A DNA stretch of 64,000 nt, from positions 33,114,538 through 33,178,537 of the forward strand of contig CAIIXF020000007.1 of assembly GCA_903813345.2 (NCBI GenBank), given 5' to 3'. The notes beneath the pieces were generated by a model that did not search any database, was not told where the DNA came from, and worked only from the letters and a program-made list of their open reading frames with translations. The stretch comes from Owenia fusiformis (taxonomy: Eukaryota; Annelida; Polychaeta; Sabellida; Oweniidae). Made by a program: the position numbers and the translations under genes. Below are positions 57,960-64,000 of this stretch, piece by piece (within the stretch, counting starts at the first letter, position 1; every line of letters starts with the position of its first letter).

Positions 57960-60759
57960 TAATACATCCCTCTAGAATGTTATTAATATAAATGCAATGT
58001 GCATTTATATTAATAAATGCACATTGTTTGAAAAATAAAATAAATAAATAAAATAACCGGGAAACTAAAAAATAGGTCAATACGCTCCAATACGATTTTT
58101 CACGGGGACAATACGATTTTTTCATGTAATACGATTCAATACGATTTTAAATCCTTCATATTTCCCTGGGAAAACAGTAGTATTATGGAATAAAATATAT
58201 TTTCCCTCGGGACCTGCGGCCCTCGGACAGATATATTATATTTGCCTCGGGGTAATCCCAATACTAGTATCCTGAACCTCATATAGGATAATCTCTATAT
58301 CTACCTGATGGACCATAGGGACCGAAGGTAGACGTGCATATCTCACGAGGGATAAACCCCATATCCAAACCGACTGCACATATCTGCTTTATCATATACC
58401 AAGTAGTTTTCTAAAAAATTAATCTTATTTCCTTTTTTGAATTTTTTAAATTTTTATTTTTATTCTCTACTCTACTTGTGAAAGGATAATAGACGATGAA
58501 TATATATATATATAGTTTAGCATGATATGTACTTCTTTCTGTAACTGGAATACGATTCTAATATACAAGCAACACATACGTATTCCCGGGGAACCATAAA
58601 TATTTTGTGTAGGGTGTGGACATTTTTCTTTTCATTTCTCTAAAATCAGATTATTTTCATAAAATCCATACAAAGTTGGGCCTAAGCCTCTATTTTCGTA
58701 TTCTGCATGTTAAGATATTTATAGTGTAAAACATAAGAGATAAATTCAATGTCTTCAGTTGAGAATAAGTATAGGTAAATGTGTGAATTCTGCTTGTTGT
58801 TGCACTATTTTTATAATAAACAAGGTTCGATACGCAACACTGAATAGACTGCAGTCATAGCTTAGTTGTAAAGAAAACAAAAGAAGTTGGGACGTGGTCA
58901 TGCTTGATTATGTTTCTTTTATATATCACCGTTTGAATTCGTTGAAATCGGCCTGCATTGATTTCAAGAGGTGGTCGGTGTACAAGGTCATATGTTTGAG
59001 TTATTGGTTTAATGATAAATGTGACCCTTGAATGCGTTAGGCTTTATGTATGCGTGAAACAAATACTCCAATGGCCTAATCTCAATTTGCCTACAAACAA
59101 TATAACATTGAAATGATGGTCATCTGCATATTAACTTCCGCACCACACGTCTAACTTCGACACAATTCAGTAAAGTATCCAGTATCGCTTAAATCGCTAC
59201 ATGCCAGTGAGGGTTACAAAGGTTGAAATATTGTGCTGGCTCTATTTGGCTGGAGTTTAATATTCAGACCTAGCTATAGGTATTATTACATTTATATGTA
59301 CACTAGTATCTTGTTGACCTATATTCAGCACTGTATTGATGAATGGGCCACTTATTAGGGCCAATATTCAATCATAAAGTGTACAGGGGTAGAGATGCCA
59401 AACCAAGAAGTCTTTTTGTGTCTGTCAAAATCCATTTGCATCCTACACATACCAACATATTATCCAAATATGTTATTAATTAATGAAACATAACAGTATA
59501 ATCTTTGGATTGACAAAGTTGTATGGGATTTCATTAGTGTAAAAGTTGCTTTTGAAGCATTTTCTATAGCCATTTTGTAGGAAAAAAATGATGGAAAAAA
59601 TGTATAATCTTTTAATTTGAAGTATGACCTGAATCGATTGCAAACTTTATATTTGCACATCTGATGTGATATACCATTTGTGTCATACTGTGAAATTATT
59701 TAATTTGCAATCGATTCAGGTCATAGTGTATTTTAGGTATTTTTGTGAAAATCAATAGAAACCCATGGCCTCTATTGGAATTGATGATATCCACATGTTA
59801 AGTCAATGGAGCCCATTCAATGGCAAGTCAAAACACCCTTGCTGAACTAAATGACCTCAGCCCATGTGGGTCCAAACGCTCAAATATTTTCCACAGTATT
59901 ATGTGACATTGTATTCTTTATGTTACACCTAAAAATGATTCATTTTGTTCATGGGGATATCATAATGGAAAGTGCACTAGACCCTTATTGTAATTGTATG
60001 ATATCGTATTTGTGATTTGAATATACACTGTGATATTTGAGAAAAAGAATGTTTTGTTTTAGTTTCATTGCAATTTATAACCCTAATATCTTAAAGCCAG
60101 AATCCTTCCTTGTCTTCCAATTTTCTAATAACCTCAGAAGTTCCTACTTTTTAAAAAAATACAATTTTCCATGATCATTTTTATGTCACCACCACAACTT
60201 TTTTGTGGACGGTGTTCAGTGGTTGGTGTTTATCATTTGGCAGTTGGTGTTTGGCAGTTGGTGTCTGTAACAAATGGCAGGTATTGACATTTTGCATGTG
60301 AATGCCTTGTCTTATAATGTAGCCAACTGCAATGGATGTAAAACGGATACAGTTAACTAATACATTTCTTGGCATCAATTCAAATCATATGCTAATTTTA
60401 AATGAAAATGCTTTTTTCATGTTTTACCACTCATAAATGCCATAATATCTCGATGTCACATTCAGGAAAATATGGCTATCAACAAGTTTTGAATTCTTAC
60501 AATCCTGGAAGTTGTACATGTAAGCATACACATCTGTCAGTTCAGTTTATGTGTAAAGGTTAATCCCCTAAGCCTTAATACCTGATGCATGAAATATTAT
60601 GGATGAGTTACATAATATGTACTCGTGCTATTTAGGTAAATGTTGTGCTGTTTCACCAGATTTGACTGACATCTTTGAATAACAACAATTTGATTTGATG
60701 ATCAGACAGCAACAAAACATATTAAGTGGCCAAGACAAAATAATGTTATTATGATAGTC
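57960..60759. other. Interior of the 5.6-kb element, right part: no gene seen
   Basis: Includes AATACGATTTTT words (58080-58155), a (TA)n tract near 58500, GGCAGTTGGTGTTT repeats (60235-60270) and an exact 22-bp inverted pair (59623-59725). No splice-consistent frame was recognised. Confidence 0.5.
59623..59725. repeat. Exact 22-bp inverted repeat, 59-nt loop
   Basis: The 22 bases at 59623-59644 (starting TATGACCTGAATCG) are the perfect reverse complement of 59704-59725. The loop is 59 nt. It could be a small MITE or form a hairpin RNA. Confidence 0.85.
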
Positions 60760-61081
60760 ATTCTAGGGATTAAGGAATGCATTCAGCTTACATAATTTGA
60801 GAAATTATTGGCATACGTAAAACCTATTTAAAACAGCATTTATCGTATTCAAAAGCGTTGAGCATCATTGATTCCCAGCCCTCTGAAGATTGAAAAATAA
60901 AAATACCTGGGTGTTAATCCATGGATTATCTTTGAAAATGAGAAATATATTTTTGGATTACATGGTGTAATCTTAAAGTAAACAAAATGTTTTAAAGTGT
61001 ATTGATGTTTTTTGGATGAAAAACATAAGCGAAATTCATGAAAAAAATCCCCCGATTCATTCTACAAACAACTCGCCCTCC

Positions 61082-61880
61082 TTTTCAGGGATGATTCTCA
61101 GTATGAAAATCTAGTTCCGATTAGTTTTTTGGCATTCTGGATAAATGTCAAGGCAGCCATTTTGGATTTTCCGTCTTAAAATCTTGCCCGTTAAGTCTTG
61201 TCTACGCGTTTTAGGTGAACCGTTTGGTAGATCAATTTCAAAATTTCAGGGATGATTCTTAGTATAAAAATCTAGATCTGATTAGTTTCGGGGCATTCTG
61301 GGTAAATGTCAAGGCAGCCATTTTGGATTTTCTGTCCTAAAATCTCGTCTGTAAAGTCTTGTCTACACATTTCCAGGTGAACTGTTTGGTAGATCAATTT
61401 CAAATTTTCAGGGATGATTCTTAGTATGAAAATCTAGATCTGATTAGTTTTTGGGCATTCTGGGTAAATGTCAAGGCAGCCATTTTGGATTTTCTGTCCT
61501 AAAATCTTGTTTGTAAAGTCTTGTCTACGCATTTCCAGGTGAACCGTTTGGTAGATCAATTTCAGATTTTCAGGGATGATTCTTAGTATGAAAATCTAGA
61601 ACAGATTAGTTTTTTGGCATTCTGGATAAATGTCAAGGCAGCCATTTTGGATTTTCTGTCCTCAAATCGTGTCTGTAAAGTCTTGTTTACATGTTTTCTG
61701 GTTAACTTTGTGACGGATCAATTTCAAATTTTCAGGGGTGTTTCTTAGTATGAAAATCTAGAACTGACTAATTTTTTGGCATTCTGGGTAAATTTTAAGG
61801 TGGCCATTTTGGATTTTCCGTCCTCAAATTGTGTCGGTAAAGTCTTGTCTACTCATTTTTAGGACAACCATTTGACGGGA
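61082..61880 (+). repeat. ~160-bp tandem array with GCAGCCATTTTGGATTTT, right part
   Basis: GGCAGCCATTTTGGATTTT starts near 61152, 61313, 61475 and 61637, with GGTGGCCATTTT near 61800, spacing 160-163 bp. Each unit also has AAAGTCTTGTCTAC, GTTTGGTAGATCAATTT and CAGGGATGATTCT. It is the continuation of 54860-55491. Confidence 0.9.
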
Positions 61881-62446
61881 TCACTCATAGGTGGGGACAT
61901 TTTGTACACATTTGTGTTTTTGTTAATAGATCTCAATCTCATATATTAAAAGCCTAGTGTATCAGTAAAAAAAATCGTACATGTATTCATTTAGCAATTC
62001 ATTTATAAACTTTTTCTTGAAAAAATGAATCTTCCAGATTTGTTGAATTTTCTAATGAAAATCATGCACTCCCCCTCAGTATATTTCTTCCGATCCCTGG
62101 CATGTGATTACGTCAGTATCAAAAGTATTTAACCATTTAAGCACACCATTTGAAAGCTATTTTGTCATATTGAATGTAGTTTTTACCAGATTGACGTTTA
62201 AGAGCTGCGAAGTCAAACGTTACTTATTAATCTTCAAAAAGATGACGAAATGATTTTATAGACCAACAATATAAGTTGATATTTTGTTATTTTCATATAG
62301 TACTGAGTAAATGTAATGTTACATGCATTGAAATTGGTAATTACTTAAAAATATGACATTACAGACCACAACGATGTCAATGTTCGTTTTTCATGTAATT
62401 TGAAATTATTAAACAATTTTTTTATTCAGGTACTATAAAGGTACTA
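61881..62446. other. Spacer, nothing recognised
   Basis: AT-rich non-coding sequence between the tandem array and the next TIR element. Confidence 0.45.
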
Positions 62447-63351
62447 CAGTGCGTATAAAAAAAACGCAACAGATTGTTATCTCGGAAAAGCACAAAACCA
62501 ATGATAGCAGCATTAATTTCATTCAATGCACCATAAAGCCATGTGTCTCCTCTTTACAATGATATATCATTCATTGATATTTGGTCATGGTTGGGCGAGT
62601 AATCATTCCATTTGCAAAGTGGGCCAAAATTAGCTTTTGGCCAAGTTATAAACATCGCAAAAGTCAGTGTACGGAGCCTGATGCAATATTGGAAAAAAAC
62701 ATAAAACATAAAAAACATAAAACCAATGCTGACTATCCTTTTCATTCAATGTACCAAAAAGCCAAATTACTCCTCTTTGGAATGGAATATCATTCATTCA
62801 CAGGGGGTCATGACTGGCCGAATAATCATTAATTTTGCAAAGTGGGGCAAAATTCAGCTCGGACCCAAGTTTTAAAAATTGCAAAAGCCAGTACAAAGGG
62901 CATAGGGGCTATATGGAAGAAGGTGTGACAGGTGTGGCATATACAGTAAAGTGTCCATACTCATACTCTTGCAAGAATACATCCTATACCTCTCCAAATT
63001 GCTCCAAATTCTTTCTCGAGGTTTTGCAATATCTGGTGGAGGAATTGTGAGCACAGATGCTCCTGAGATAGCTCCAAAAGAAAAAGTCACAACAATTCAA
63101 TTCAGAGGAACTTCCATTGGCACTAAGCCCTTGCACTGATTTTTGCAATATCTAAAACTTGGCCAAGAGCCGATTTTGACCCACTGTGTAAACGGAAGGA
63201 TTTCTCACCCAACCACATGTGAATGAATGACATATCATTGCAAAAAAGAGGGATGTGGCTGTATGATACATTAAATGAAATTGATGTAGTCATCACTAGT
63301 TTTGTGATTTCACAAGATAACTACTTGTTGTTGTTTTTTTGATACGCCCCA
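62447..63351. mobile_element. 0.9-kb TIR element (GCGTAT(A/C)AAAAAAA ends), TA target
   Basis: The left end CAGTGCGTATAAAAAAAACG is matched in reverse by the right end (TTTTTTTGATACGCCCC). Inverted similarity continues for about 150 bp through GTTATCT, ATTTCATT and GATAT(A/G)TCATTCATT. TA flanks both sides. The middle contains a ~210-bp direct duplication (62500-62690 and 62720-62920). No gene. Confidence 0.75.
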
Positions 63352-63574
63352 TAGGCTAAGGGAAAAGTAATAGTAAGCTGTATATATAAAAGACAGGTCC
63401 ACAAGTAAGATTGAACATTTTTCAAATTTTTTTAGTCTCGGCACTAGTTCTCCTTACTGGTATCAAATTGTATTCCCAAATCTCTCCAAAATCTTCTTCA
63501 AAGTGTTTTTCAAACTTTATCTAAAAACTGCATATAATACTGCATATAAAACAACAACTATGGATATCTGCAAT

Positions 63575-64000
63575 AATGTAAAGTCAGATTTGAACTTCTG
63601 AGAACATGTAGATGATTTTGAAAAAAAAATTAAGTAAATTTGAAGCAAGTTGAAAAAAGACCTTTTTGACCTTGAAAAGGTCATTGAAGGTCAAATGTCA
63701 AATCTAAAGTCAGATTTGAACTTCTGAGAACATGTAGATGATTTTGAAAAAAAAATTTAGTCAATATGAAGCAAGTTGAAAAAAGACCTTTTTGACCTTG
63801 AGAAGGTCATTAAAGGTCAAAGGTCAAATCTAAAGTCAGATTTGAACTTCTGAGAACTTGTTAAGTCAAATTTGAACTTCTGAAAAGATGTAGATGATTT
63901 TGAAAAAAAAATTTGGTCAATTTGAAGCAAGTTGAAAACAGACCTTTTTGACCTTTTTTTACCTTGAGAAGGTCATTAAAGGTCAAATGTCAAATCTAAA
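63575..64000 (+). repeat. 126-bp tandem array, runs off the window
   Basis: AAAGTCAGATTTGAACTTCTG begins at about 63580, 63706 and 63832. Each unit ends with TTTTTGACCTTGA(A/G)AAGGTCATT and AAGGTCAAATGTC. The last visible unit carries a short internal duplication. AAGGTCA is also the half-site of nuclear receptors, but that is probably incidental. Confidence 0.9.

Larger units (their letters stand above)
55492..61081. mobile_element. 5.6-kb TIR element inserted into the GCCATTTT array
   Basis: 322-bp inverted repeats (55492-55813 and 60760-61081) are almost perfect and begin GGAGGGCGAGTTGTTTGTAG. Left flank ...TTTGAAA plus right flank TTTTCAGGG equals, base for base, the uninterrupted array sequence at about 55327-55342. 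The empty site is therefore restored without any target duplication under this boundary. No transposase is recognisable; a lone C2H2 exon lies at 56756. Confidence 0.85.

Noticed and set aside
63575-64000. Nuclear-receptor binding array (AAGGTCA half-sites)
   Set aside because: The word is simply part of a 126-bp tandem unit; no other regulatory context.

Overview
The window is AT-rich eukaryotic DNA from an animal, most likely a marine invertebrate. The spliceosomal introns, high density of DNA transposons, long G tracts, a (GTCC)n-type dispersed repeat and GGCCATTTT-bearing satellites fit many molluscs, brachiopods, hemichordates or cephalochordates; the sequence does not let me choose. I find no convincing host gene. 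Every coding region I can support belongs to a mobile element. Coordinates and splice sites were read by eye, without alignment software.

Region 1 (1-14160) looks like one large two-gene DNA transposon whose left end lies outside the window. AT-rich arrays with about 300-bp periods (1-1560 and 12430-13800) bracket two divergent genes. On the minus strand is a four-exon BEN-domain protein (4188-1663, 305 aa). On the plus strand is a four-exon transposase (8012-12026, 951 aa) with a C2H2 finger, an acidic linker, a zinc-ribbon-like motif and a tnp2/DUF4218-like core. A GGCCCGTAGCC-type MITE (3631-3817) and a 1.3-kb element with a 5-bp target duplication (6534-7844) are inserted in it.

Region 2 (14160-35940) is repeats: copies of a ~350-bp G-tract family (15170-16040), then a very homogeneous 153-bp satellite of about 100 monomers (16275-32072). 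The satellite has higher-order duplications and a duplicated 1.5-kb right edge. Hairpin and TIR-type elements follow (32727-32856, 35118-35913).

Region 3 (35944-44354) is an 8.4-kb element bounded by long inverted repeats built from TTACGCCC-type motifs and flanked by a perfect 6-bp duplication, CATTAT. I recognise no gene in it. It holds a TTACTC-rich minisatellite domain and a tandem E-box/ETS/YY1 motif module.

Region 4 (45536-49929) is the best candidate for an unusual system. It is a compact 4.4-kb element with ~234-bp GC-rich TIRs and only two genes: a zinc-finger/packaging-type ATPase (46505-48094, two exons) and, 59 bp downstream, a Polinton/adintovirus-type integrase (48154-49182). 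The integrase's chromodomain-like tail continues in another frame to 49250. No polymerase, capsid or protease gene lies between the TIRs.

Region 5 (49960-64000) is nested transposons. A mariner-type TIR element (50151-51870) containing a non-LTR reverse-transcriptase fragment sits inside a copy of the G-tract family. A second TIR element (53829-54823) carries a decayed mariner transposase. A 5.6-kb TIR element (55492-61081) splits a ~160-bp GCCATTTT tandem array. A 0.9-kb TIR element (62447-63351) and a 126-bp tandem array running off the window end complete it.
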